Source: Ulvibacter litoralis (GTDB lineage: Bacteria > Bacteroidota > Bacteroidia > Flavobacteriales > Flavobacteriaceae). From it: a stretch of DNA of 64,000 nucleotides. Location of the stretch: contig NZ_FNBA01000004.1 in NCBI RefSeq assembly GCF_900102055.1, positions 62,001 through 126,000 of the forward strand, in the 5' to 3' direction. Positions within the stretch are counted from its first letter, which is position 1, and each line of letters begins with the position of its first letter. Both the position numbers and the translations under genes were made by a program. The notes under the pieces were generated by a model. That model saw only the letters and a program-made list of their open reading frames with translations, did not search any database and was not told the DNA's origin. Below, piece by piece: positions 9,454-18,475 of this stretch.

Positions 9454-9951
9454 ATGAAACCAAAAAATAGTAAAGAAAGAAGAACTAGTTTTTTAAAATT
9501 TTTAGGACTATTTATAGTAACAGTTGCTATGATTCTTCTCGCTGTATACTTTAATTTTAAAGTACCTTCAAAAGAAAACAATCTTTTACGAGAGCAATCA
9601 AAAGTGATTAAACAAGAAATGGAATTTCAAGGGAACTTTTTCGAAGAGATGAAAAAGGTAAAAAGAATGATCGATTCTTTAGAGGTTCCTGGAGCGCAAA
9701 TAAACTACGAATCTAAATTGATAAGCAGTAAGTTGGTAGAAATGCAACAATCGATTCCAACGGCAGATTCGACCTACTTATACGACATGCATACAAGTAT
9801 TGTCGATTTGTATGTTGAAATGATGGATAACAAAGAAAAACTTCGCTCTTTAAGTGATGCTGAAGGCACAATTGAAGAATACAAAGATGCGTTAAAGCAA
9901 TGTAGAGAAGACTTAAAACAAGCTGAAAGAGAATTACGCTCTCGAAATTAG
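9454..9951 (+). CDS. tssO: T6SS-iii membrane protein TssO
   Basis: A 165-residue protein with a short basic N-terminus (MKPKNSKERR), one membrane span (about residues 15-32) and a long periplasmic coiled coil up to the basic C-terminus (EDLKQAERELRSRN). This size and layout match TssO of the Bacteroidota-specific membrane complex. It is the last gene of the rightward operon and is followed by a strong hairpin terminator at 9976-10009. Confidence 0.75.
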   Translation: MKPKNSKERRTSFLKFLGLFIVTVAMILLAVYFNFKVPSKENNLLREQSKVIKQEMEFQGNFFEEMKKVKRMIDSLEVPGAQINYESKLISSKLVEMQQSIPTADSTYLYDMHTSIVDLYVEMMDNKEKLRSLSDAEGTIEEYKDALKQCREDLKQAERELRSRN

Positions 9952-9975
9952 AAAAATTAAATTGCATATATTTTA

Positions 9976-10009
9976 AAAAGCGCATTTGTAATAAATGCGC
10001 TTTTTTTTT
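9976..10009 (+). terminator. Terminator of the rightward T6SS operon
   Basis: The stem AAAAAGCGCATTT pairs with AAATGCGCTTTTT around a short loop and runs into a long T tract. It lies 24 bp after the tssO stop and separates T6SS transcription from comM. Confidence 0.85.
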
Positions 10010-10082
10010 GTTCCTAACTTCTTGCTTTTTAGATTAATTCAGTAACTTCACAATTGCACTCAACTCCCACAATACTAATTAT

Positions 10083-11021
10083 ATGCTTACAAAAGTATAT
10101 GGGAGTGCCGTATTTGGTGTAGAAGCAACTACAATTACTGTCGAAGTAAATGTCGATGTCGGAATAGGCTATCATTTAGTCGGACTTCCAGATAACGCCA
10201 TTAAAGAAAGTAATTTTCGGATTGCTGCCGCGCTTCAAAATAACGGATATAAAATTCCAGGAAAGAAACTCATTTTAAATATGTCTCCAGCCGATCTTCG
10301 GAAAGAGGGTGCTGCCTACGATCTTACGTTAGCCATGGGTATATTAGTCGCTACAGGGCAGATTTCTGAAACAGTTTTACTGAAAGATTACATTATCATG
10401 GGTGAGCTTTCTCTCGATGGAACAGTACAGCCCATACGAGGTGCGTTGCCCATTTCGATTAAAGCGCGTGAAGAAGGTTTTAAAGGGTTTATTCTTCCGA
10501 AGCAAAACGCAAAAGAAGCAGCAATTGTCCAAGGTATTGATGTGTTTGGTGTAGAAAACATCAAAGAAGTCATCAGTTTTTTTAATGAAGAAAGTCCGAT
10601 TGAAGCTACCGTAGTCGATATAAAGGCGGAGTTTTACGAGCATCTTTCCAATCCCGAATTCGATTTTGCCGACGTGAAAGGACAAGAGTCTATCAAACGC
10701 TGTATGGAAATCGCCGCTGCAGGCGGACATAACATTATACTTATCGGTCCGCCAGGCTCTGGAAAAACAATGCTTGCCAAGCGATTGCCAAGTATTTTAC
10801 CGCCCATGAGCTTAAATGAATCGTTAGAAACTACAAAAATCCATAGCGTTGCAGGACGTACCCTTTCAAAAGGAGGGATTATGACTTCAAGGCCTTTTCG
10901 AAGTCCGCACCACACGATAAGCGATGTGATAGTATATAATGTGGGGGGTGTAATATTTTTGTTTTGGCTTACAAATTTAATTATTTCCACATCTATATTT
11001 AATATAAGTTTCTTAAAATAA
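10083..11021 (+). pseudogene. comM: comM/yifB N-terminal half, split by the mobile element
   Basis: Mg-chelatase-like AAA+ protein; ComM is a DNA branch-migration helicase known to help integrate DNA during natural transformation. Residues 1-282 are native: the N-terminal Lon-like domain (LTKVYGSAVFGVEATTITVE), the Walker A motif GPPGSGKT (222-229) and RPFRSPHHTISDV. From residue 283 on, 30 foreign residues encoded by the element end are read before a stop. The Walker B half (DELPEF) lies 19.6 kb away at 30551-31258. Joining 10083-10927 to 30562-31258 restores one 513-residue frame, the normal size. The present product lacks Walker B and should be inactive. Confidence 0.93.
10905..10947. other. 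Left attachment site (attL)
   Basis: The comM target ends in ACACGATAAGC and joins the element at GATGT (10923-10927). Inside the element the arm GTATATAATGTGGGGG (10932-10947) is an inverted match, 13 of 16 bases, to the arm at the right end (30534-30549). Both arms are spaced 8 bp from the middle of the GA step, as expected for a serine integrase attP site cut in half. Confidence 0.8.
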
Positions 11022-11099
11022 AATAATTATATCGAATTTTGAATTGAGTTTTTTTATTTTGACTAATTATTTTTGTTAGCACATCAAGAGTATTGACAA

Positions 11100-12203
11100 T
11101 TATTTACTCGATTTTCTTCTATTATCTTCTCGACATAGCATCTGACAATTTTCTTCATTTGTTTTACCTCCTTCAATCCACGGTGTTATATGGTCTCCTT
11201 CCATTTGAGAGATGTCAAATTTTTCTTTGCAAATAGGACAAATCCCCTTTTGCCTTTCGTAGGCCTTTTGTTTTTCAGCATCGGAAAAGGACCTAATGTT
11301 AAGGTACTTTTGTTTCCCAGTAAGGACATAGTGGTATATTCCTTTTTTATTCTTAACGGAATCATCCAATATTAATTCAGCAATCTGTTTTTCAAGTTTG
11401 GCTGTATCGAAAACGGTATCATTAAATTTTTCGTAGAGTTCACCCCAATCAATACCTCTCATAAATTTGATTCTTTTTTCGGGAAATGTTCCTTCAATCC
11501 AAGAAATTACATCTTGAAAATACCTCCATAAGGCAAGAGAATTAGGGTCATTCTGATGATTGGACATATAAACTTCAATGTTACCCTTTGAAATCCATTT
11601 GATAGCTGTCTCTAAATAATCTTGACGTATTGGCGAACCAGTTAAATAGTCACTTCCAATAGTATAAGCTGGACAACCATTTTTACTGAAATACCTTTTT
11701 GCATCAGTGACCCAAGAGCCTGTAAAAACTGCATTTCTTAATTCCTGTTCTGTAAGTTTTTCACCAGCTATATTAATTGTTTTAAACCATTCGAGCTTTT
11801 GACTATCTGTTCCGCTACATATATAAATCATCAATTTATAGTTGAGGATTTTTTCTTGTTCATCATCTTGTAGATTGTGAAATGCTCTTTTTGTAGGTAA
11901 ATCACCAACCATTACTGAAAAATCACCTTCAACATATTGACATAGCGAAATAGTTCTTTGCTGACCATCTATAAGCTCGTAATCACCATCATCACTTACA
12001 GCCCAATACATAACATTCAACGGAAAACCTTTTGTTACAGTATCTATTACAGCATCTCTTTGTTTGTCTTTATAAATAAATTCTCTTTGATAAGGTGGTC
12101 TTATGTCTAACTTGCCATAATAACCTACTACACCAGCTTCTTCATTGTCCTGATATCCCTTTGTTAGTTCACGAACAGTTATCTCTTTGAGCTCAATTTT
12201 CAT
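11100..12203 (-). CDS. DUF262-HNH nuclease, partner of an EcoRI-type methyltransferase
   Basis: A 367-residue protein with an N-terminal DUF262 (ParB-like) fold containing the hallmark DGQQR (residues 79-83) and RPPYQRE (35-41), and a C-terminal HNH nuclease domain (about 313-362) with paired Cys (C322/C325), GDHITPW and C-REDNRRK. DUF262-HNH proteins such as GmrSD are nucleases that act in phage defence. Its start overlaps the end of the methyltransferase gene by 4 bp, so the two are translationally coupled. Likely role: the cutting or sensing partner of a restriction-modification-like unit. Whether it cuts unmodified or modified DNA cannot be told from sequence. Confidence 0.85.
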   Translation of the reverse strand: MKIELKEITVRELTKGYQDNEEAGVVGYYGKLDIRPPYQREFIYKDKQRDAVIDTVTKGFPLNVMYWAVSDDGDYELIDGQQRTISLCQYVEGDFSVMVGDLPTKRAFHNLQDDEQEKILNYKLMIYICSGTDSQKLEWFKTINIAGEKLTEQELRNAVFTGSWVTDAKRYFSKNGCPAYTIGSDYLTGSPIRQDYLETAIKWISKGNIEVYMSNHQNDPNSLALWRYFQDVISWIEGTFPEKRIKFMRGIDWGELYEKFNDTVFDTAKLEKQIAELILDDSVKNKKGIYHYVLTGKQKYLNIRSFSDAEKQKAYERQKGICPICKEKFDISQMEGDHITPWIEGGKTNEENCQMLCREDNRRKSSK

Positions 12204-13258
12204 ATTTTTTTATTTCTTATAAGGACTCTAGCATAAGGAACAGTCACCTCACCATCGACCATTGTATAAAGGTCACCGTCAACAGCTCCTCTTTTTTGTA
12301 TTTCTTTTCTGTACTTTTTATGTTCAGAAGTATAAGGTTTTACACCTATTTCTATACCAGAATTTGATATACCAAGTCCAATTATTTCAAATTGCTTGGG
12401 ATTGTATTTGTCAAGAAACGTAATAGGAACTCCCATATGACCTTCATAGTCCATGGGTATGTCTTTTATCCTATTTATATTAATAGCATCATAATTCTCA
12501 TATTTCAAGTACTCTGCTTCTTTATATGGTAAATACAAAAGTAAATCTTCGTGACGTTTTGCTAAATCCATATTGGTATACCAAGTAACATTCCTAAATT
12601 TAACTAAACCTGTCTCCTCGTCATAAACTCCTTTTGCAAATTCTTTAGAGTGTGGTGTCTTAAAATATGCGTTTCCACCTTTAAAACCATAACCTATCCA
12701 TAATTTATCTTCCTTTATCAGCTTGAAAATCTCCTTATATGTTATCGCATTTAAACTACCGACAATTATAAATTTTTTGTCGTACTCTATTAGTTGGGCT
12801 ACATATTCTCTAAATAACGAAAATGGAGGATTTGTTACAACTATATCAGCTTGCTTTAGTAATTCAATACTTTCTTTACTCCTGAAATCTCCATCACCCT
12901 CTAAATGTTTAATACCTATTTCTTCTATGTCAGGAACGTTATTGCCATTTTTATCCCCCTCATATTCAAGATATACAGCCTGTTCTGAATCATTCTGACT
13001 GAAAAGGTCAATATCGTTATTCTTGTAACAGGTTGTTATAAGTTTCTTTAAGCCAAGTTTTTCAAAGTTGTAAGAAAAGTAGTGGAAAAAATTACTTACT
13101 CTCGGGTCATCACAGTTGCAGTAAACAATTTTATCTTTAAAATGCGACTTATAATGCTTTAATTCTCGCTCTATATCAGATAGTTGAGTGTAGAACTCAT
13201 CTTTTTTTGCTTTTGATGCTCTGTGTAAGTTTCTGTTTGAAGCTTCCGTTTGTGCCAT
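12200..13258 (-). CDS. EcoRI-family adenine-specific DNA methyltransferase
   Basis: A 352-residue N6-adenine methyltransferase. It has the family start KKDEFYTQLSDIERELKHYK, VYCNCDDPRVSNFFHYF (about residues 45-61) and the catalytic NPPF motif (143-146) of the M.EcoRI family. No EcoRI-like restriction enzyme lies nearby; instead the next gene in the same transcript is a DUF262-HNH protein, with a 4 bp overlap. The pair therefore looks like a non-classical restriction-modification or self/non-self module carried by the mobile element. The first gene of the unit lies across a 390 bp gap from the divergent PRTase gene. Confidence 0.88.
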   Translation of the reverse strand: MAQTEASNRNLHRASKAKKDEFYTQLSDIERELKHYKSHFKDKIVYCNCDDPRVSNFFHYFSYNFEKLGLKKLITTCYKNNDIDLFSQNDSEQAVYLEYEGDKNGNNVPDIEEIGIKHLEGDGDFRSKESIELLKQADIVVTNPPFSLFREYVAQLIEYDKKFIIVGSLNAITYKEIFKLIKEDKLWIGYGFKGGNAYFKTPHSKEFAKGVYDEETGLVKFRNVTWYTNMDLAKRHEDLLLYLPYKEAEYLKYENYDAININRIKDIPMDYEGHMGVPITFLDKYNPKQFEIIGLGISNSGIEIGVKPYTSEHKKYRKEIQKRGAVDGDLYTMVDGEVTVPYARVLIRNKKI

Positions 13259-13648
13259 TAATAATTTGATTTGACTCTAAAAATAGTAAAATCCCAGGCC
13301 TTGGACGTCATTTTTTTAATTTTCTTGTTTATCAAAACCGTCATTAAGTTTCTGATTTTGTAAATACATTAATTCTAAAGCATGTATTGTATTAAAACCA
13401 ATATCTACAGAAGATTTATAATTAAAACCAGCATTACCTAAACTTACTAAAAGTTGATTTTTTTATAGATTAAATTCTATTCGGTAAACCTCTTGATGTT
13501 TCAAATTCTATTTGTAATAATCTCCCCTAATATTCTTAACTCTTACTATCTTCATTAAGATTTTAATTGATTTTTCGCAAATTAGCCTATTTTTAATTGC
13601 TAGAAAGCAAAGACTCCGCTTCAATTTATTATCTTTATAAAAAAAGCC
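13259..13648. other. Divergent gap with a decayed coding remnant
   Basis: This 390 bp region separates the leftward methyltransferase unit from the rightward PRTase unit and should hold both promoters. On the minus strand about 47 codons (stop at 13316-13318, upstream stop near 13460) read SLGNAGFNYKSSVDIGFN and then ELMYLQNQKLNDG. This looks like protein but has no start codon, so it is probably the remnant of a truncated gene. Confidence 0.35.
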
Positions 13649-14818
13649 TTGAAACTACTAATAACGTCACCTGATGCAATTTACGATTGGTATAATGAAA
13701 CTTTCTTTAATGGAATAATTGATGCATTAAATAGTTTTAGAGATGCTTCTGATGACAACGAAATTGTGCTTATCTCAAATCATGAGAGTAAACTTAAAAT
13801 CGTTCCAAAGAATTTTACAGCAATAAATCTTTCTCCTTATAAACGCTTAAGGAAAAGCCCTAAACTCATTACGATAATTTCGAAAAAACTAGGAGTTGAA
13901 TTTGAGGATATTATAATTCTAGGAGCTAAGGACGATGATATGATTCTCGCAGCAAATACAAAACTAATACTACTTACAGCAGTTTATGCACAAATCAATA
14001 ATTTTGAAGATAGGATTTATAAAGATAAATATGGTATTGCTATTCACGATAATATACGTCTACAGTATTTTTTTGACCATTACATTGATATAGTAAAGCC
14101 TTGGTTTTTTTCTTATGATATTAGTGATAATTGTAAGATTTATGGACTTACAAATGCAATGACTGGATTAATGGCAAATTCTACAGAAATTCAAATTTGC
14201 AATCATTTAAAGAAACATCTAAAGGATGGTCATGATGAAGGTCAAAATCCATTTCGAATATTTAGTCTTTTAAGTGCTTATAGGATTTTTCCTGAGATTG
14301 ATGATATTTATTTATGGGCTTGTTACCCGACTTCGACTGGTTTACCAGATGAGCCATTATTAGCAATAAAAGAAATTTTAAGAAAATCTTTTGGTTCTAG
14401 AGCGAGCAAGGATTTATTTATAAGACATAAGCCTTCTCCTAAAAGGAGTAATCAAGGGGCTAATACAAGAGCAAACCAAGGATGTGATAACCAATTTAAT
14501 TCTATACATTTAAACCCCTACTATAAAGGCAAAATTGAAGGTAAAAGTATTTGTATAATAGATGATTTCAGTACTCACGGCACATCTTGTGAAACCGTTC
14601 GACACCTTTTAAATCATGCAGGAGTTAGTAAAGTAGTTTTTATTGCTTTAGGTAAATATAAGGTTACTTATAAAACCTATGATTATACATTATCTGGAAA
14701 CGTATATGATAGCACTTATACATTTCAACGAAATGGGACATATACTGAAAATCATGGAGTTTTAAATAACGATTCCTCTGGTGAACTTTTGGATTCTTTA
14801 AAAGATTCTTTTTTATGA
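13649..14818 (+). CDS. HAD-like/phosphoribosyltransferase fusion, coupled to a DprA-like gene
   Basis: A 389-residue protein. The C-terminal half holds a type I phosphoribosyltransferase PRPP loop, ICIIDDFSTHGTSCETV (about residues 301-317), with the two acidic residues D305 and D306 followed by the small-residue loop. The N-terminal part (about 1-110) resembles a HAD-like domain by its LGAKDDDMILAANTKLILL stretch, but the usual DxD nucleophile motif is not obvious. The start is TTG. The stop overlaps the start of the DprA-like gene (ATGA), so both proteins are likely made together. Housekeeping PRTases are not fused this way. A conflict or defence role is inferred from location in the island; substrate unknown. 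Confidence 0.7.
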   Translation: MKLLITSPDAIYDWYNETFFNGIIDALNSFRDASDDNEIVLISNHESKLKIVPKNFTAINLSPYKRLRKSPKLITIISKKLGVEFEDIIILGAKDDDMILAANTKLILLTAVYAQINNFEDRIYKDKYGIAIHDNIRLQYFFDHYIDIVKPWFFSYDISDNCKIYGLTNAMTGLMANSTEIQICNHLKKHLKDGHDEGQNPFRIFSLLSAYRIFPEIDDIYLWACYPTSTGLPDEPLLAIKEILRKSFGSRASKDLFIRHKPSPKRSNQGANTRANQGCDNQFNSIHLNPYYKGKIEGKSICIIDDFSTHGTSCETVRHLLNHAGVSKVVFIALGKYKVTYKTYDYTLSGNVYDSTYTFQRNGTYTENHGVLNNDSSGELLDSLKDSFL

Positions 14819-15720
14819 TAGAACTTTCTATAAATGACCTAATTCTACTTGTATATCTAACTAACTATGATATTCAAATTATACTTAATTGCCTTAAAGA
14901 TAAAAAAAATCGTGATGAGGTATTTAGTGCATTATATGAGTTTAAAAGGATAAGTGAAAAAGAAATTAATATTGCAGTCAGAGACACAAAATCTGCAATT
15001 GATAAGCTTAAATATTACGATATAAAAGCAATTCCATTTTATTCAGAAAATTATCCTAAATCCTTAAAAAATATTTCAACTTTCCCACCTATTCTATACG
15101 TGAAAGGAAAAGTTGAATTTCCAGAAAAATTATCTGCTGTGATAGGAAGTAGAGATGTTTCTAAATATGCTGAAAAAGTCACTAATCAGATTGTAAAGTG
15201 GCTTGAGGAAGAAGGTTTTGGTGTTGTTTCGGGTTTAGCTTTAGGTATAGATACTTTCGCACACAAGCACTCTTGCAAGAATAATATTTATAATTTAGCA
15301 GTACTTCCGCATTCGTTAGATTCTATTTATCCAAAAGAAAATTATGGTCTAGCTAGTGAAATTTTGGATATGGGTGGTTCATTGGTTTCAGAAAATATAT
15401 TTAATATAAATCGAGGTAAAAGAAGTTTTGTACAGCGTAATAGAATTCAAGCAGCTTTGTCAAGTGTAATTATACCAGTCGAAATGGGAATTAATTCAGG
15501 TACAATGCACACAGTAAACTTTGCCAAACGGTATTCAAAAAAGGTGTTAGTTTTTGAACCTACGGAAATGCTTAAACAATTACCCCAATATGAAGGTATA
15601 AACTCGCTTATTGAATCTAAAAAGGATATACTTTTATTCAACAATTACCTTTCATTTAAGGCTAGCATCGATAAAGATTTAGATAAGAAAGAGCAATCTC
15701 AAACAAGGATGGATATGTGA
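14815..15720 (+). CDS. DprA/Smf-like Rossmann protein in a PRTase-DprA module
   Basis: A 301-residue protein. Classical DprA loads RecA on single-stranded DNA during transformation. Seen here: YPKSLKNISTFPPILYVKG (80-98), GSRDVS (111-116), SGLALGID (139-146), VQRNRIQAALS (206-216) and SGTMHTV (228-234), which are the nucleotide/DNA-binding signatures of the family. The C-terminal winged helix of housekeeping DprA is absent; the protein stops about 45 residues after FEPT. The short form, the 4 bp overlap with a PRTase gene and its place in a mobile element argue for a specialised role rather than transformation. Confidence 0.8.
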   Translation: MIELSINDLILLVYLTNYDIQIILNCLKDKKNRDEVFSALYEFKRISEKEINIAVRDTKSAIDKLKYYDIKAIPFYSENYPKSLKNISTFPPILYVKGKVEFPEKLSAVIGSRDVSKYAEKVTNQIVKWLEEEGFGVVSGLALGIDTFAHKHSCKNNIYNLAVLPHSLDSIYPKENYGLASEILDMGGSLVSENIFNINRGKRSFVQRNRIQAALSSVIIPVEMGINSGTMHTVNFAKRYSKKVLVFEPTEMLKQLPQYEGINSLIESKKDILLFNNYLSFKASIDKDLDKKEQSQTRMDM

Positions 15721-15847
15721 TATTCAAAATAAAACAACACCTATTTATTTAATAACTCTAATCGTCACTTTCTCATCGCTTTTCTTTCTATTGCTGTTTT
15801 AGTCTCTTTAGCTTTAACCTTTAATTTAAAATCCCTAATCAATTTAT

Positions 15848-16141
15848 TTATTTAATTGCACCTTCCATTGATAATTCAATAGCACGGGATAACTCATTAC
15901 TATTTGGATATTGACTCTCAAATTCAATTTTTAAATAATTTAAAATGTGTTAAACATAAGTTTCTTGGTAAAATATAGAAGCCTTATTAGTTTGTTCTAT
16001 GATAAATCTAGGGTCTTGAAGAGTTCTAAATAAATAACCACATACTAATTCTTCCCATTCGATTAATGTAATTCCACTGTCAAAAGCTACTTCAATTAAA
16101 CTGCAAGTATATTTATTAGATATTTCATCAGAACAGAACAT
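15848..16141 (-). pseudogene. Small hypothetical gene broken by an in-frame TAA
   Basis: Reading leftward from the ATG at 16141 gives 63 residues (MFCSDEISNKYTCSLIEVAF onward) to a TAA at 15950-15952. The same frame then continues for 33 more residues in convincing protein sequence (HILNYLKIEFESQYPNSNEL, ending ELSMEGAIK) to a second TAA at 15848-15850. This looks like one gene of about 97 codons with a single nonsense change. I do not recognise the family. It lies opposite and downstream of the DprA-like gene. Confidence 0.5.
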
Positions 16142-16463
16142 TAAATTTTCAATGCCATAACATTAGTAAATATTTTCACGAATAAAATTTAGTTAGTTCT
16201 GCGTTCATTCGAGAGATTTTAAAACAGGATATTTTTGAAGGTTAATACCTTGAATATTAGGTGTATATAAATATATTAAAATAAAGTATTTTCTTGAACT
16301 TTTTTAATTGGTTTTAAATTAAAAAAAGGAATTTATTTTAACTTGTTTTGCTAACCTCATGATGTATTAATTAATTTGAGATTACGGAAAACCATAATGA
16401 CTTAAAAAAAATAAAGTATTACTTTACGCTTTAGAAAACTTAATAGTCAAAACCCCAAATTTT
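16142..16463. other. Intergenic region, nothing recognised
   Basis: AT-rich, 322 bp, between the broken small gene (leftward) and the secreted protein gene (rightward). No supported gene, hairpin or repeat seen; it presumably contains promoters for both directions. Confidence 0.3.
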
Positions 16464-17390
16464 ATGAAAAACATTTTACTTATTACTTTTTTATTAATCT
16501 CAACTTTTACTAATGCTCAAAAAGCACCTAAGGTATTTACTGATACTTTTGAAGATGGAAAATTGACTTATAGTTACTATATAGACAATGAAACATCAGA
16601 AATGGTTAAACATGGAAATTTTAAATATGAAAAAAAATTGACTAGTGAGAGAACTAATGGTACTTTAACTAATTTAATAACTGGAAATTTTAAAGATGGT
16701 TTACGTGATGGAACATTCCAATATAATATAAAAACTAAAGATTACCCAAATTATGTGGGGACTTATACAACAAAAATAACATCTGCAACTCTTACATATT
16801 CAAATGGTTTGCCTAATGGGATATGGAAAGTTAGTAGCTCATGGAGAACAAGGGATTATAACTACAGACTTGAAAAATATACATGGTCAAAGTATAGTGA
16901 TTATTCTACTGAATATGCTGAGACTAATTTTAAAAACGGTATAGCTACAGGAAAAACTAAATTTAAAAATGCTGAAGATAAGGAAGGTGTTTCTTTTACA
17001 CTCAGTCCAGAAGGTTTTATGGTTGGAAAATATCTTTTTAAAGATACTTATGACATTTTTGATTTAGAATTCAATTCTCAGGGCATCTTAGTTAAAACTA
17101 TTATTAGAGACAAATCTGGAAATGTAGAAAGTAAAAATTTTGCTAATGTAGAAATGGTAGAGATTGCAAATCAATATATGAGAAAAAAAATAACTAATAA
17201 AGATTTACTTTCCCAAAAAATTAAAATAGATACTGTCAATAATGGTTTGTCTTTTTTAGATTACAATTATATTTTTGAGAAAGACATTTTTTTATTTAGA
17301 GAAATTGGGGGAGATAAAACCATTTCTGAATATAGTAGTAGATTAGATAGAGTTTATAAACGATTTTTTGAGGTCAAGAAAAGTTACTAA
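16464..17390 (+). CDS. Secreted protein with MORN-like repeats
   Basis: A 308-residue protein with a clear signal peptide (residues 1-18, MKNILLITFLLISTFTNAQ). The body is beta-rich with motifs resembling the MORN/YwqK type, such as GNFKDGLRDGTFQY, YSNGLPNGIWKVSS and FKNGIATGKTKFKN. These repeats often occur in Bacteroidota surface or periplasmic proteins of unknown role. It stands alone and is followed by a good terminator at 17412-17442. It is cargo of the comM element, but a link to defence is not shown. Confidence 0.55.
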   Translation: MKNILLITFLLISTFTNAQKAPKVFTDTFEDGKLTYSYYIDNETSEMVKHGNFKYEKKLTSERTNGTLTNLITGNFKDGLRDGTFQYNIKTKDYPNYVGTYTTKITSATLTYSNGLPNGIWKVSSSWRTRDYNYRLEKYTWSKYSDYSTEYAETNFKNGIATGKTKFKNAEDKEGVSFTLSPEGFMVGKYLFKDTYDIFDLEFNSQGILVKTIIRDKSGNVESKNFANVEMVEIANQYMRKKITNKDLLSQKIKIDTVNNGLSFLDYNYIFEKDIFLFREIGGDKTISEYSSRLDRVYKRFFEVKKSY

Positions 17391-17411
17391 CAAACCTACT
17401 CAGTTAACTTC

Positions 17412-17442
17412 AAAAAAGCATCCAAAATTGGATGCTTTTTTT
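17412..17442 (+). terminator. Terminator after the MORN-like gene
   Basis: GCATCC and GGATGC pair around AAAATT, flanked by an A run and a T run (AAAAAAGCATCC, GGATGCTTTTTTT). It starts 22 bp after the stop. Confidence 0.85.
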
Positions 17443-17547
17443 GTTACAATTATAATAGAAAAGCAAGTTTATTAATAATTAACAAAATCTTAAACCAGTA
17501 ATTATTTTTAATTAATTATATTATGAAAACACTTAAATCAAAATTTA

Positions 17548-18021
17548 TTGAGAAAAATAAAAAATAAAAAAATCGTATATATCGACATGGATAATGTTCT
17601 TGTTGATTTTGTCTCTGCATTTAAACACTTAACTGAAAAGCAAAAAAATGAGTTTAAAAACAACATGGATGACATTGATGGCATATTTTCGTTAATGGAG
17701 CCAATACCAAAAGCAATTGAATCTTATAATAAGATAATTGACCATTTTGATGTCTATATTTTAAGTACAAGTCCTTGGGATAATGACAGTGCTTGGACTG
17801 ACAAAATAAAATGGGTTAAAAAGTATATTCCTAAGGCGTATAAGAATTTAATACTTAGCCATAATAAGCATCTAAATGTTGGTGATTATATAATTGATGA
17901 TAGAACTGCAAATGGTGTCGATAAATTTAGTGGTGAACACATCCATTTTGGTACTGAAGGAATGGAAAATTGGGATAAAGTTTTGGAATATTTATTTAGA
18001 AAAGAAAACATCATTTTATGA
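17548..18021 (+). CDS. 5'(3')-deoxyribonucleotidase-like HAD phosphatase
   Basis: A 157-residue protein of the cytosolic NT5C type, which removes phosphate from deoxynucleoside monophosphates. The nucleophile motif is YIDMDNVLVDF (D13 and D15), with a Ser/Thr motif in YILSTSPWDN and the acidic motif YIIDDRTANG. The start I favour is TTG at 17548, because the first in-frame ATG (inside DMDN) would remove catalytic D13. A 14-codon open frame (ATG 17523, stop 17565-17567) overlaps this start in another frame. It is coupled by a 4 bp overlap to the next gene. It could act on the nucleotide pool, but the small size also fits a housekeeping-like cargo gene. Confidence 0.78.
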   Translation: MRKIKNKKIVYIDMDNVLVDFVSAFKHLTEKQKNEFKNNMDDIDGIFSLMEPIPKAIESYNKIIDHFDVYILSTSPWDNDSAWTDKIKWVKKYIPKAYKNLILSHNKHLNVGDYIIDDRTANGVDKFSGEHIHFGTEGMENWDKVLEYLFRKENIIL

Positions 18022-18350
18022 CAAAAGAAGAATATTTGAATAAACATATATATCAAGGATTAAAAAACCTTAATACAGGTTTTGATGCTCCTAGTATTTA
18101 TTACTTTTCCGAAAATGATTTTCAAGTTATATTAAAAAGGGTAGAGGAAAAAGGAATTGGATTAACTGGTATAGAACCATGGCAAAATGGCGAATATTTT
18201 GATGTAAAATGTTTTGAAGATTATGATAAACTGTCCACTAATTCTAGGTGGTATTGGAAAGCTTTTGAAGAGTTTTGTAAACTAAACATCAGAGACCTTC
18301 AATTTGCTGCTAGTTTTTATATACCCCAAGAAAACTTAATTTCAATTTAA
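18018..18350 (+). CDS. Hypothetical protein coupled to the deoxyribonucleotidase
   Basis: A 110-residue acidic soluble protein starting MTKEEYLNKHIYQGLKNLN. It has no signal peptide or membrane span and I do not recognise a family. Its ATG overlaps the stop of the deoxyribonucleotidase gene (ATGA), so the two are likely made as a pair. Trp/Tyr-rich stretches (EPWQNGEYFDVKCFEDYD, SRWYWKAFEEFCKL) suggest a compact fold. Confidence 0.6.
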   Translation: MTKEEYLNKHIYQGLKNLNTGFDAPSIYYFSENDFQVILKRVEEKGIGLTGIEPWQNGEYFDVKCFEDYDKLSTNSRWYWKAFEEFCKLNIRDLQFAASFYIPQENLISI

Positions 18351-18475
18351 AAATTTAAGCTAAATGATAACTCTTGTTACAGTATTTAGTTTTAATCGTT
18401 ATCTTAATTTAGAACATATATACTAAAAGCATTCTTTCTAATATCATTGGTGTAAAATTAGAATTTTTTAAAAAG

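Noticed and set aside
14815-15720. Housekeeping dprA for natural transformation
   Set aside because: Short form without the winged helix, coupled to a PRTase gene and lying inside the element.
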